Positions 34,692 to 42,198 of a DNA stretch of 64,000 nt are shown piece after piece. Position 1 is the first letter of the stretch, and the number at the start of each line of letters is the position of its first letter. Source of the stretch: Microbacterium sp. USTB-Y (lineage in GTDB: Bacteria > Actinomycetota > Actinomycetes > Actinomycetales > Microbacteriaceae); contig NZ_JAGMTU010000006.1 in assembly GCF_023703415.1 (NCBI RefSeq), forward strand, positions 186,001 to 250,000, read 5' to 3'. Made by a program: the position numbers and the translations under genes. The notes beneath the pieces are model-generated. The model was given only the letters and a program-made list of their open reading frames with translations. It ran no database searches and was not told the origin of the DNA.

Positions 34692-36686
34692 TCAGCCCTC
34701 CACGACCACCTCGTCCGGGCGCTTGTCGGGCCGCAGTCCGCGCCATCGCGCGTGCCGCAGCACGCCGTCGTCGGTCCAGTTCGCGAACTCCACCTCTCCG
34801 ACGAGCTCGGGGCGCACCCAGAGCGCGTCCGAGGCGTCGGCGACCGGCACGCCGTCCACGGCGGGCGCGGAGGAGCGGAGCGGTTCCAGCCGTGCGCCGA
34901 GGTCGTGCAGCGCCCGGTCGGTGAAGCCGGTCCCGACGCGTCCGACGTAGCGCAGCCCCGACGGCAGCGCGGGCTCGGGGATGGCGAGCAGCAGCGACCC
35001 GATGCGCCCCGCGCGGTCGCCCTTCCCGGGCCGGATCCCCACGATCACCGCCTCCTGGGTGCGGGTGAGCTTGAGCTTCTGCCACCGCGGGGAGCGTGCG
35101 CCGGGAAGATACCCGGAGGCGGGATCCTTCACCACCACTCCTTCGAGGTCGAGCGCGGCGCTGGTCGCGAGGGCGGCGTCCACATCGTCGAAGACGGGCG
35201 GCACGATCACCGGTGCGGGGAGGTCCGTCGCGATCTGCTCCAGCAGCTCCCGGCGATCCCGCAAAGGCAGACGGGTCAGGTCGTGGCCCTCGAGGCGCAG
35301 CAGGTCGAACAGGTGGTAGCGCACCGGGGTGCGGACGACCTCGCGCTCGATCTCGCGCGCCCGGGTCAGGTGCATCCGATCCTGCAGGCGGTGGAAGCTG
35401 GGCCGGCCCGCCGCGTCGAACGCCACGATCTCGCCGTCGACCACGGCCTCCCCGACCGGGAAGCCCGGAGCGCCGTCGGCGGTGAGCTCGGGATAGCGGT
35501 CCGTGATGTCGGTGCCGCTGCGGGCCCTGAGCCGGAAGCGGCCCCCCGACCAGGTGCCGATCGCGCGGATCCCGTCCCACTTGATCTCGGCCCAGCCGAG
35601 CCCGCGCGCCGTGCCGGGCGTGCCGTGTTCCGCGAGCATGGGGGAGTAGACGGGGACGGGGGTGTCCGGCGTCTCCGCCTGGGGAGCGTCGAGGCGCGGG
35701 GGCGTGCTGCGGGGGAGAGCGGAGCCGGACTCCCCGGCGTCCGATGCCCCGGAATGGGGCGTCGCGGCCCGGGTCGAGGCTGCGGCCCGCATCGGAGCCG
35801 CGGCCGTGATCGCGGCGAACGGATCGAGCCCGCGCCCGGCCCGCTCGAGCACCTCGTCGAACCGCAACTGGCGGAGGTCGGGATCCTGCAGCTCCTCCCA
35901 GGTGCGCGGGGCCGCGACCCAGGGCTGGGGGCGGCCGCGCAGCGAATAGGGCGCGATCGTCGTCTTCTTGCCGTTGTTCTGGCTCCAGTCGAGGAAGACC
36001 TTCCCGGCGCGCAGGGTCTTGGTCATGACGCTCGTGACGAGGTCGGGCCGATCGGTCTCGATCGCCCGCGCCAGGGCGTGCGCGAAGGCGGAGATCTCGT
36101 CGCTCGTGCGGTCGCCGGGAAGCGGTGCGTACAGGTGGATGCCCTTGCTGCCGCTCGTCACGGGCACCGCGTCCATGCCCATCCCGTCCAGGATCCGGCG
36201 GGCGAGGAAGGCGACCTCCGCGCACTGCGCCAGAGTCACGCCCGGACCCGGATCCAGGTCGAGCACGAGCCGATCGGGATTGCCCCGGCCCCCGTCGGGG
36301 GCGAAGCGCCACTGCGGGATGTGCAGCTCGATCGCGGCGACCTGGGCCATCCAGACGAGGGTCGCGACCTCGTCGACGAGCGGGTAGTCCTTGGCGCCGC
36401 CGGAGTGCGGGATCTCCTGGCGGCGGATCCACCCGGGGGCGCCCGGTTCGAGCTGCTTCGCGAAGAACGAGCCCTGCGGATCCGCCTCGGTGCCGACGCC
36501 CTCGACCCAGCGCTTGCGCGTGACGGGGCGTCCCTCGACGACCGGCAACAACAGCGGGGCGATCCGCGCGTAGTAGTCGATGACCTCGCCCTTGGTGGTG
36601 CCGGTCTCGGGATAGACGACCTTGTCGAGGTTCGTGACGCGCAGCTTTCGCTCGCCGATGCGCACGAACTGCGGGCCCTCTGCCAT
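34692..36686 (-). CDS. ligD: Two-domain ATP-dependent DNA ligase D (polymerase plus ligase)
   Basis: LigD seals double-strand breaks in Ku-dependent end joining. The 664-residue product has the AEP-type polymerase/primase domain first (~1-290: LVLDLDPGPG metal Asp pair, TSGSKGIHLYAPL) and the ligase domain after a low-complexity linker (~295-345): EIKWDGIRA with the adenylated Lys, VDGEIVAFD, LEGVVVKDP and the PRWQKLKL motif. The 3'-phosphoesterase domain found in mycobacterial LigD is missing, so end-cleaning must come from elsewhere. It is divergent from ku with 46 bases between starts. ATG 36686. Confidence 0.95.
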   Translation of the reverse strand: MAEGPQFVRIGERKLRVTNLDKVVYPETGTTKGEVIDYYARIAPLLLPVVEGRPVTRKRWVEGVGTEADPQGSFFAKQLEPGAPGWIRRQEIPHSGGAKDYPLVDEVATLVWMAQVAAIELHIPQWRFAPDGGRGNPDRLVLDLDPGPGVTLAQCAEVAFLARRILDGMGMDAVPVTSGSKGIHLYAPLPGDRTSDEISAFAHALARAIETDRPDLVTSVMTKTLRAGKVFLDWSQNNGKKTTIAPYSLRGRPQPWVAAPRTWEELQDPDLRQLRFDEVLERAGRGLDPFAAITAAAPMRAAASTRAATPHSGASDAGESGSALPRSTPPRLDAPQAETPDTPVPVYSPMLAEHGTPGTARGLGWAEIKWDGIRAIGTWSGGRFRLRARSGTDITDRYPELTADGAPGFPVGEAVVDGEIVAFDAAGRPSFHRLQDRMHLTRAREIEREVVRTPVRYHLFDLLRLEGHDLTRLPLRDRRELLEQIATDLPAPVIVPPVFDDVDAALATSAALDLEGVVVKDPASGYLPGARSPRWQKLKLTRTQEAVIVGIRPGKGDRAGRIGSLLLAIPEPALPSGLRYVGRVGTGFTDRALHDLGARLEPLRSSAPAVDGVPVADASDALWVRPELVGEVEFANWTDDGVLRHARWRGLRPDKRPDEVVVEG

Positions 36687-36732
36687 GCGGTCAGGCTATC
36701 CCGCCCCCGTGCGCGTGGTGTGTACTGGTGCC

Positions 36733-37563
36733 ATGAGGACGATCTGGAAGGGCTCGCTCACCTTCGGCCTGGTCAACGTGCCGGTCAAGGTGTACTCGGC
36801 GACGGAGGACCACGATGTCGCGCTGCACCAGGTGCACGATGCGGACGGCGGGCGCATCCGGTACAAGCGGGTGTGCGAGATCTGCGGCGAGACCGTCGCC
36901 TACTCCGAGATCGACCGGGCTTATCAGGACGAGACGCAGACCGTGGTCCTGACCAAGGAGGACCTGGAGTCGCTGCCCGCCGAGCGCAGCCGCGAGATCG
37001 ACGTCGTGGAGTTCGTGCCCTCGGACCAGGTCGATCTGCTGACGCTCGACAAGGCGTACTACCTGGAGCCGGACTCGAAGTCCCCCAAGGCCTATGTGCT
37101 GCTGCGCAAGACCCTCGAAGCCACCGATCGGACGGCGATCGTGCGGTTCACGCTGCGGCAGAAGACGCGCCTGGCGGCGCTGCGGGTGCGCGGCGACGTG
37201 CTCGTGCTGCAGACGCTGCTCTGGGCCGACGAGGTGCGCGAGGCGGACTTCCCCGCGCTCACGGAGGACGTCACGATCTCGGACAAGGAGCTGGAGCTGT
37301 CCGCGAGCCTCGTCGAGGGCTTCTCGGGCGACTTCGATCCGAACGCGTTCGTCGACGAGTACCAGGTCGAGCTGCGCACCCTCATCGACGCCAAGATCGA
37401 GAAGGGGGAGGCGTTCGAGACGGAGGAGACGTTCGCGCCGGCCGAGAAGGGTGGCGAGGTCATCGACCTCATGGAGGCCCTGCGGGCGAGCGTCGAGAAG
37501 TCGAAGGCCGCGCGCGCCGCCTCGTCCGAGAAGGGCGACGCGGGCGTCCGCGACGCGGGCTGA
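36733..37563 (+). CDS. ku: Ku-type double-strand-break end-binding protein
   Basis: Bacterial Ku forms a ring on broken DNA ends and recruits LigD. The 276-residue protein starts MRTIWKGSLTFGLVNVPVKVYSA, the near-invariant opening, and has RIRYKRVCEICGE, DLLTLDKAYYLEPD and the core beta-barrel strands. The tail after ~255 is Lys/Ala-rich, a variable region that often binds DNA. ATG 36733. It shares a 46-base divergent promoter region with ligD, so the two are likely coregulated. Confidence 0.96.
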   Translation: MRTIWKGSLTFGLVNVPVKVYSATEDHDVALHQVHDADGGRIRYKRVCEICGETVAYSEIDRAYQDETQTVVLTKEDLESLPAERSREIDVVEFVPSDQVDLLTLDKAYYLEPDSKSPKAYVLLRKTLEATDRTAIVRFTLRQKTRLAALRVRGDVLVLQTLLWADEVREADFPALTEDVTISDKELELSASLVEGFSGDFDPNAFVDEYQVELRTLIDAKIEKGEAFETEETFAPAEKGGEVIDLMEALRASVEKSKAARAASSEKGDAGVRDAG

Positions 37564-37570
37564 GCCCGGC

Positions 37571-38257
37571 TCAGATCTCCGGCTCGACGGCCGGGATCCC
37601 TGCGGCGGACTCCTTCTTCGCCTTGCGCCGCTCGTTGAGGTAGTGCCAGACGGTGACCGCGAGCGTGAGGGCGACGACGCCGAGCAGGATCACGTCGATG
37701 TACTTGGTGACGAGGTCGGCGATCCAGGGGATGTACGCGATGAGGTAGCCGACGTAGGTGAGGCCGAAGCCCCAGATCAGCGCGCCGATGAGGTTGTACA
37801 GGCTGTACTTGCGCCACGGCATGTGCCCGACTCCCGCCGCGACCGGCGCGAAGGTGCGGACCACAGGCACGAAGCGCGCCAGGATCACGGTCAGTCCGCC
37901 GAAGCGCTCGAAGAAGTGGTTCGTGCGCTCGACGTTCTTCCGGCTGAACAGGCCGGACTCCTTGCGCTCGAACACGGCGGGACCGCCCTTGTGCCCGATC
38001 AGATAGCCCACCTCGCCGCCGAGGAAGGCCGCCAGGGCGATCAGCAGGCCGACGACCCAGATGTCCACCCCGAACACGTGGTTCGTGTGGGTGAGCAGAC
38101 CCGAGATGATCAGCAGCGTGTCACCCGGAAGCAGGAATCCGATGAGCAGACCGGTCTCGGCGAAGATGATGAACAGCACCACGGCGAGCGCCCAGGGGCC
38201 GGCGCCGTTGATGATGACGTTCGGGTCGAGCCAGGGGATGAGGGCGGCGTGGTGCAC
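37571..38257 (-). CDS. DedA family membrane protein
   Basis: The 228-residue protein has about five hydrophobic segments and the DedA/VTT signatures FAETGLLIGFLLPGDTLL, GGEVGYLIGH and ILARFVPVVRTFAPVAAGVGHM. Family members move lipids such as undecaprenyl phosphate across the membrane or support proton-linked envelope homeostasis. GTG 38257 is chosen because it gives the usual N-terminus HAALIPWLDP; longer starts add a poorly conserved segment. It converges on ku. Confidence 0.9.
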   Translation of the reverse strand: MHHAALIPWLDPNVIINGAGPWALAVVLFIIFAETGLLIGFLLPGDTLLIISGLLTHTNHVFGVDIWVVGLLIALAAFLGGEVGYLIGHKGGPAVFERKESGLFSRKNVERTNHFFERFGGLTVILARFVPVVRTFAPVAAGVGHMPWRKYSLYNLIGALIWGFGLTYVGYLIAYIPWIADLVTKYIDVILLGVVALTLAVTVWHYLNERRKAKKESAAGIPAVEPEI

Positions 38258-38410
38258 AGGTGATTCCCGTCCGTGGAGTCGTCGCTGGAGTGATGCCGAG
38301 ATGCCGGCTGCTCTGCAGTCTAGAGCGGCCAGGTCTCGTCCGGCTGGGAGTGCGGCGCACGGAACGGAAAGGGCGCCGGCGGGTGGCCTGCGGCCGCCCC
38401 GGCGCTCATG

Positions 38411-38492
38411 TGCGGAAGGTGGGACTTGAACCCACACGCCCGGAGGCACAGGAACCTAAATCCTGCGTGTCTGCCAATTTCACCACTCCCGC
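38411..38492 (-). tRNA. tRNA-Leu (TAG)
   Basis: An 82-base class II cloverleaf. The acceptor stem GCGGGAG pairs with CTTCCGC with one G-T pair; the anticodon loop TTTAGGT gives anticodon TAG (CUA codons); a long variable arm (TGCCTCCGGGCG region) and T-loop TTCAAGT are clear. CCA is not encoded. Confidence 0.95.
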
Positions 38493-38540
38493 GAGTGGAT
38501 CCAGTCTACTGAGACCGGATCCACTCGCTTCGTCGGGCGA

Positions 38541-39365
38541 TCAGCCGTGGAACTCCTGCGGGTGCGGGCCCGTGCGTCCATCGCGGTCGAGCGCGTCGAC
38601 GGCGGCGAGCTCTGCGGGGTCGAGGTCGAAGCCGAACACGTCGAAGTTCTCGGCGATGCGGCTCGGCGTCACCGACTTCGGGATCACCACGCGACCCTGC
38701 TGCAGGTGCCAGCGCAGCACGACCTGCGCCGGCGTGCGGCCGTGCCGGGCGGCGATCGCGGTGACGGCCGGATCCTGCAGCACCGCGCCCTGGGCGAGCG
38801 GGCTCCAGGCCTCGGTCGCCACGCCGGCGGCGGCGTCCGCCGCGACCACCGCGCGGTTCTGGAAGGCGGGGTGCAGCTCCACCTGATTGACGGCGGGGAT
38901 GACGGATCCGGTCTCGAGGATCCGCGCGAGGTGGACCGGCTCGAAGTTGGAGACGCCGATCGCGCGCACCCGGCCCTCGGCGTAGAGCGCCTCGAGCCCG
39001 CGCCAGGTGCCGGCGTAGTCGCCGTCGCCGAGCTCGGGCCAGTGGATGAGGTAGAGGTCGAGGGCGTCCAGGCCCAGCTTCTCCAGGCTCGCGTCGTAGG
39101 CGCGCAGGGTCGCGTCGTAGCCCTGCTCGGCGTTCCATGCCTTCGAGGTGATGAACAGGTCGTCGCGCGCGATGCCGGCTTCGGCGATCGCGCGACCGAC
39201 GCCGCGCTCGTTGCCGTAGATCGCCGCGGTGTCGATGCTGCGGTACCCGGTCTGCAGGGCGCTCGCGACGGCGGCGGTGGTCTCGTCGTCGGGGACCTGG
39301 AAGACCCCGAAGCCGAGCTGGGGCATGGCCACGCCGTTGTTCAGCGTGATGGTGGGAACGGTCAT
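38541..39365 (-). CDS. Aldo/keto reductase
   Basis: The 274-residue protein is a NADPH-dependent carbonyl reductase of the AKR5-like (2,5-diketo-gluconate reductase) group. It has LGFGVFQVPDDE, SIDTAAIYGNERGVGRAI with catalytic Asp and Tyr, TSKAWN with the Lys, LIHWPE with the His, IGVSNF, and the cofactor motif VVIPKSVTPSRIAENF. ATG 39365. It lies 71 bases downstream of the MFS pump gene on the same strand and may share the MarR-controlled transcript. Confidence 0.93.
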   Translation of the reverse strand: MTVPTITLNNGVAMPQLGFGVFQVPDDETTAAVASALQTGYRSIDTAAIYGNERGVGRAIAEAGIARDDLFITSKAWNAEQGYDATLRAYDASLEKLGLDALDLYLIHWPELGDGDYAGTWRGLEALYAEGRVRAIGVSNFEPVHLARILETGSVIPAVNQVELHPAFQNRAVVAADAAAGVATEAWSPLAQGAVLQDPAVTAIAARHGRTPAQVVLRWHLQQGRVVIPKSVTPSRIAENFDVFGFDLDPAELAAVDALDRDGRTGPHPQEFHG

Positions 39366-39436
39366 GTCGTTCGTCCTTCTGTCGGTTTGCGAAGAGTGTC
39401 GATGCGGCGGCGGGGTGTCGCCGAAGGGGAGCGGGA

Positions 39437-40651
39437 TCAGCGCCCCGAGCCCGCGGGGACCGGAGTCGCGGTCGTGGTGGCCGGCGTCGTGGTGCGCGCG
39501 CCGGCGCCGCCGCGGCGGGCGGCCAGGGCTGCTACGGCCATCACGACGAGGGCCAGCGCGGTGATCCCGGCGCCGATCCAGATGGGGGAGGTGTAGCCGA
39601 GGCCCGCTGCGATGCCGACACCGCCGGCCCAGGCGCCCAGGGCGTTGCCGACGTTGAACGCCCCGATGTTCGCTCCGGAAGCCAGTGTCGGGGCCGATGC
39701 GGCATAGCCCATGATCCGCGACTGCAGGCCGGGGACCGTGCCGAACCCGAAGCCGCCCATGAGGAAGAGCGCGACGACGGTGGCCGGCCCGCTCGATGCC
39801 ACGAGCGCGAAACCCACGAGCACGAGGAGGAGGGCCGCGATGAAGACGAGGAGGGTCGCGTCGATCGACCGGTCTGCCGCCTTGCCGCCGGCCCAGTTCC
39901 CGAGGAACAGTCCCACGCCGAACAACACCAGCAGCCACGGCACCATGCTCGACGCGAAGCCGCTGACCTCGGTGAGCGTGTAGGCGATGTAGGTGAAGGC
40001 CCCGAACATGCCTCCGTATGCGAGCACGGTGACGATGAGCGACAGCCACACCTGCCCTGACCGGAAGGCGCCGAGCTCATCGCGCAGGCGGGTCGGCGGG
40101 ATGTCGTGGGTGGCGGGGACGAGCAGTGCGATCCCGGCGAAGGCCACGACCCCGATGACGGCGATCGCCCAGAACGTGGCGCGCCAGCCCAGCTGCTGGC
40201 CGAGGAACGTCCCGAAGGGCACGCCGAGCACGTTGGCCGCGGTGAGGCCCGTGAACATGATCGCGATCGCACCGGCCTTCTTCGCGGCCGGGACGAGCGA
40301 GGCGGCGAGCACGGATCCGATGCCGAAGAACGCGCCGTGCGTGAGGGCGGCGATGATGCGGCCCACCATGGCGAGGCCGTAGCCGGGCGCGAGGGCGGTG
40401 AGCGCGTTGCCGATGATGAAGAGCACGATGAGGCCGAGCAGCACGGGCTTGCGGGGGAGGCGCGTGGTGGCGGCGGTGAGGAACAGCGCACCGACGACGA
40501 CGCTCAGCGCGTAGCCGGAGATGAGCCAGCCGGCGGCGGCCTCGGTGACGCCGAAGTCGGCGGCCACCTCGGGCAGCAGGCCCATGATGACGAACTCGGT
40601 GAGGCCGATTCCGAAGGCGCCGAGGGCGAGGGCGATCAGGCCGAGAGGCAT
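39437..40651 (-). CDS. MFS efflux transporter (AraJ/Cmr-like, DHA1 family)
   Basis: The 404-residue protein has twelve membrane helices and the drug:H+ antiporter (12-helix) marks: an N-terminal GLTEFVIMGLLPEVAADFGV segment, RLPRKP after helix 2, and the helix-5 antiporter region TGLTAANVLGVPFGTFLGQ. The AraJ/YdhP-type opening is clear. The tail is Thr/Ala-rich. ATG 40651. It is divergent from a MarR regulator with an inverted-repeat operator between them, so inducible efflux of a toxic compound is likely. Confidence 0.92.
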   Translation of the reverse strand: MPLGLIALALGAFGIGLTEFVIMGLLPEVAADFGVTEAAAGWLISGYALSVVVGALFLTAATTRLPRKPVLLGLIVLFIIGNALTALAPGYGLAMVGRIIAALTHGAFFGIGSVLAASLVPAAKKAGAIAIMFTGLTAANVLGVPFGTFLGQQLGWRATFWAIAVIGVVAFAGIALLVPATHDIPPTRLRDELGAFRSGQVWLSLIVTVLAYGGMFGAFTYIAYTLTEVSGFASSMVPWLLVLFGVGLFLGNWAGGKAADRSIDATLLVFIAALLLVLVGFALVASSGPATVVALFLMGGFGFGTVPGLQSRIMGYAASAPTLASGANIGAFNVGNALGAWAGGVGIAAGLGYTSPIWIGAGITALALVVMAVAALAARRGGAGARTTTPATTTATPVPAGSGR

Positions 40652-40717
40652 GGGAGGACTCCTGGTACAGTTGAGATAGTTGCAGACGCGGTCTTTTGCG
40701 TCGGTGATGACAATACT

Positions 40718-40746
40718 TGCACGCGCAAATAAAATGCGCAAGCAAC
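40718..40746. promoter_or_regulatory. Probable MarR operator between the efflux gene and its regulator
   Basis: Two 11-base arms (40718-40728 and 40736-40746), TTGCACGCGCA and TGCGCAAGCAA, face each other across AATAAAA with two mismatched positions. The site sits in the 110-base divergent intergenic region and matches the size of MarR operators. It ends about 15 bases before the MarR start, so autorepression is expected. Confidence 0.65.
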
Positions 40747-40761
40747 TACTTTGGAGGATCC

Positions 40762-41211
40762 ATGGGCATCGCCGATGACGCCGTCGAGATCCGTGCTCGC
40801 GGGTGGCGCACGATGGCCGCTCTGCACGCCATGATCGAGGCGGAGCTGGAGCGCGCCCTGTCCGCGGAGGCGGGGCTCTCCGTGGTCGAGTACACGGTGC
40901 TGGAGGCGCTGAGCCGCCAGGACGGCTGGCATATGCGCATGCAGCAGCTCGCCCGCGCCGCCGCCCTCAGCCCGAGCGCGACCACGCGCCTGGTGAACCG
41001 TCTCGAGGATCGCGGGCTGCTGACCCGGATCCTGTGCCTCGACGATCGTCGGGGGATCTACACCGAGCTCACTCCGAGCGGGCAGGAGCTGTACGAGCGC
41101 GCCCGTCCCGTGCACGACGAGACCCTGGAGCGCGTCCTCGCGGATGCCGCCGAGCAGCCGGAGCTGCTGCCGATGGTCGACGCGCTGCACGACGTCGCCC
41201 GCGCCGGCTGA
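40762..41211 (+). CDS. MarR family transcriptional regulator
   Basis: The 149-residue protein has the winged helix-turn-helix of MarR: YTVLEALSRQDGWHMRMQQLARAAALSPSATTRLVNRLEDRGLLTR, with the wing residues DDRRGIYTELT. Helices at both ends would form the dimer. A clear TTGGAGG ribosome-binding site precedes ATG 40762. It is divergent from the MFS pump gene and probably represses both itself and the pump until a ligand binds. Confidence 0.93.
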   Translation: MGIADDAVEIRARGWRTMAALHAMIEAELERALSAEAGLSVVEYTVLEALSRQDGWHMRMQQLARAAALSPSATTRLVNRLEDRGLLTRILCLDDRRGIYTELTPSGQELYERARPVHDETLERVLADAAEQPELLPMVDALHDVARAG

Positions 41212-41230
41212 GCCTCCGTCCGCGGAGGCC

Positions 41231-41239
41231 TGTGGATAA
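41231..41239 (-). promoter_or_regulatory. Exact DnaA-box sequence upstream of the tad locus
   Basis: TTATCCACA (read on the minus strand) is a perfect consensus DnaA box in the 67-base gap between marR and tadA. It is single, so an origin is excluded; a role in tad transcription is only a possibility. Confidence 0.4.
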
Positions 41240-41278
41240 CTTCCGAGGCGGATCCGCGGATCCTGCCACGATGCGGGG

Positions 41279-41755
41279 GTGAGCCTCACCACCGCCGCCG
41301 TCACCGAGAGGGTGCGTGCACGCCTGCGCGCCGAGCGCACGGACCCGTCCCTCCACCCCGGCGAGGCGCGCCGGATCGCCCAGTTCGAAGTGCGCCGGCA
41401 CAACGATCAGGCCCTCGCCCGCGGCACGGCGACGATCGATGACGAGGACGCCTGCGTGCGCGATGTCCTGGCGGGAGTCGCGGGGTACGGGCCCCTGCAG
41501 CCGCTGCTCGACGACGACACGGTCGAGGAGATCTGGCTGAACGGCCCGTCGCAGGTGTTCGTCGCGCGCGCGGGGCGCAGCGAACGCGTGCCGATCGACG
41601 TGAGCGAGGCGCAGCTGCGCGACGTGGTCGAACGGATGCTGCACACCGCGGGGCGCCGTGTGGACATCGGGCAGCCGTTCGTCGACGCATCCCTCCCCGA
41701 CGGATCCCGTCTGCACGTCGCGATCGCGGATACTGGTAGCACCGATTGTTGCTGA
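41279..41755 (+). pseudogene. tadA: N-terminal fragment of the Flp/Tad pilus ATPase gene, interrupted by a mobile element
   Basis: The first 151 codons are the N-terminal domain of a TadA/CpaF secretion ATPase: DVLAGVAGYGPLQPLLDDDTVEEIWLNG, VERMLHTAGRRVDIGQPFVDASLPDGSRLHVAIAD. After Asp at 41729-41731 the reading continues into element DNA for seven foreign codons (TGSTDCC) and stops. The Walker boxes are missing, so the fragment cannot be active. The remainder of the gene resumes in frame at about 49131. GTG 41279 is the likely start; its Shine-Dalgarno is poor. Confidence 0.92.
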
Positions 41756-41779
41756 GTCGCGTATTCACGAGCAATCGGT
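41741..41779. repeat. Inverted repeat at the left end of the element
   Basis: ACCGATTG (41741-41748) and CAATCGGT (41772-41779) form a perfect 8-base inverted repeat about ten bases inside the left junction. It may be an accessory or core recombinase site; this is an inference from position. Confidence 0.5.
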
Positions 41780-41803
41780 AGCTGTGCCGCTTGTTGGTGG
41801 AGC

Positions 41804-41849
41804 GCTGATTGATCAGCCGGTGCTGTATAGTTCAGTGCATGCTGACTAT
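41804..41849 (+). promoter_or_regulatory. Promoter and overlapping operator of the metal operon
   Basis: A -10-like TATAGT (41826-41831) lies eight bases before the regulator ATG, so the message would be leaderless. An inverted repeat, ATAGTTCAG (41827-41835) facing CTGACTAT (41842-41849), covers this box and the start codon, as expected for an autorepressor. A second palindrome, GCTGAT-TG-ATCAGC (41804-41817), lies just upstream in the -35 region. Confidence 0.55.
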
Positions 41850-42198
41850 TTCTTCGCGTCTCGACGTCATGAACCGGCTTGGCCGGGCCATGGCAGACCC
41901 GACGCGCTCTCGGATCCTGATGACGTTGCTCGGGGGACCGAGCTACCCGGCGGTGCTCTCACGTGAGCTCGACCTAACTCGCTCGAACGTGTCGAACCAC
42001 CTCACTTGTCTGCGAGACTGCGGGATCGTGGTCGCTGAGCCTGAGGGCCGCCAGACTCGCTACGAGATCGCTGACCCGCATCTTGCTGCTGCGCTCGTCG
42101 TGCTCGTGGATGTGACGCTGGCTGTAGATGAGCACGCACCTTGCGTGGACTCAGCGTGCACGGTGCCGGGCTGCTGCGGTACAGGGGCGGACGCGTGA
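41839..42198 (+). CDS. cmtR: CmtR-type ArsR/SmtB family Cd/Pb-sensing repressor
   Basis: The 119-residue winged-helix protein matches mycobacterial CmtR closely in the parts I recall: LGRAMADPTRSRILMTLL and LTRSNVSNHLTCLRDCG. The three cysteines that bind Cd(II)/Pb(II) in CmtR are at the same positions here, Cys57, Cys61 and Cys102; further Cys follow at 107 and in the VPGCCG tail. The repressor leaves DNA when metal binds. ATG 41839 gives this numbering and fits the leaderless promoter. The stop overlaps the P-type ATPase start (GTGA). It is the first gene of the element's cargo operon. Confidence 0.9.
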   Translation: MLTISSRLDVMNRLGRAMADPTRSRILMTLLGGPSYPAVLSRELDLTRSNVSNHLTCLRDCGIVVAEPEGRQTRYEIADPHLAAALVVLVDVTLAVDEHAPCVDSACTVPGCCGTGADA

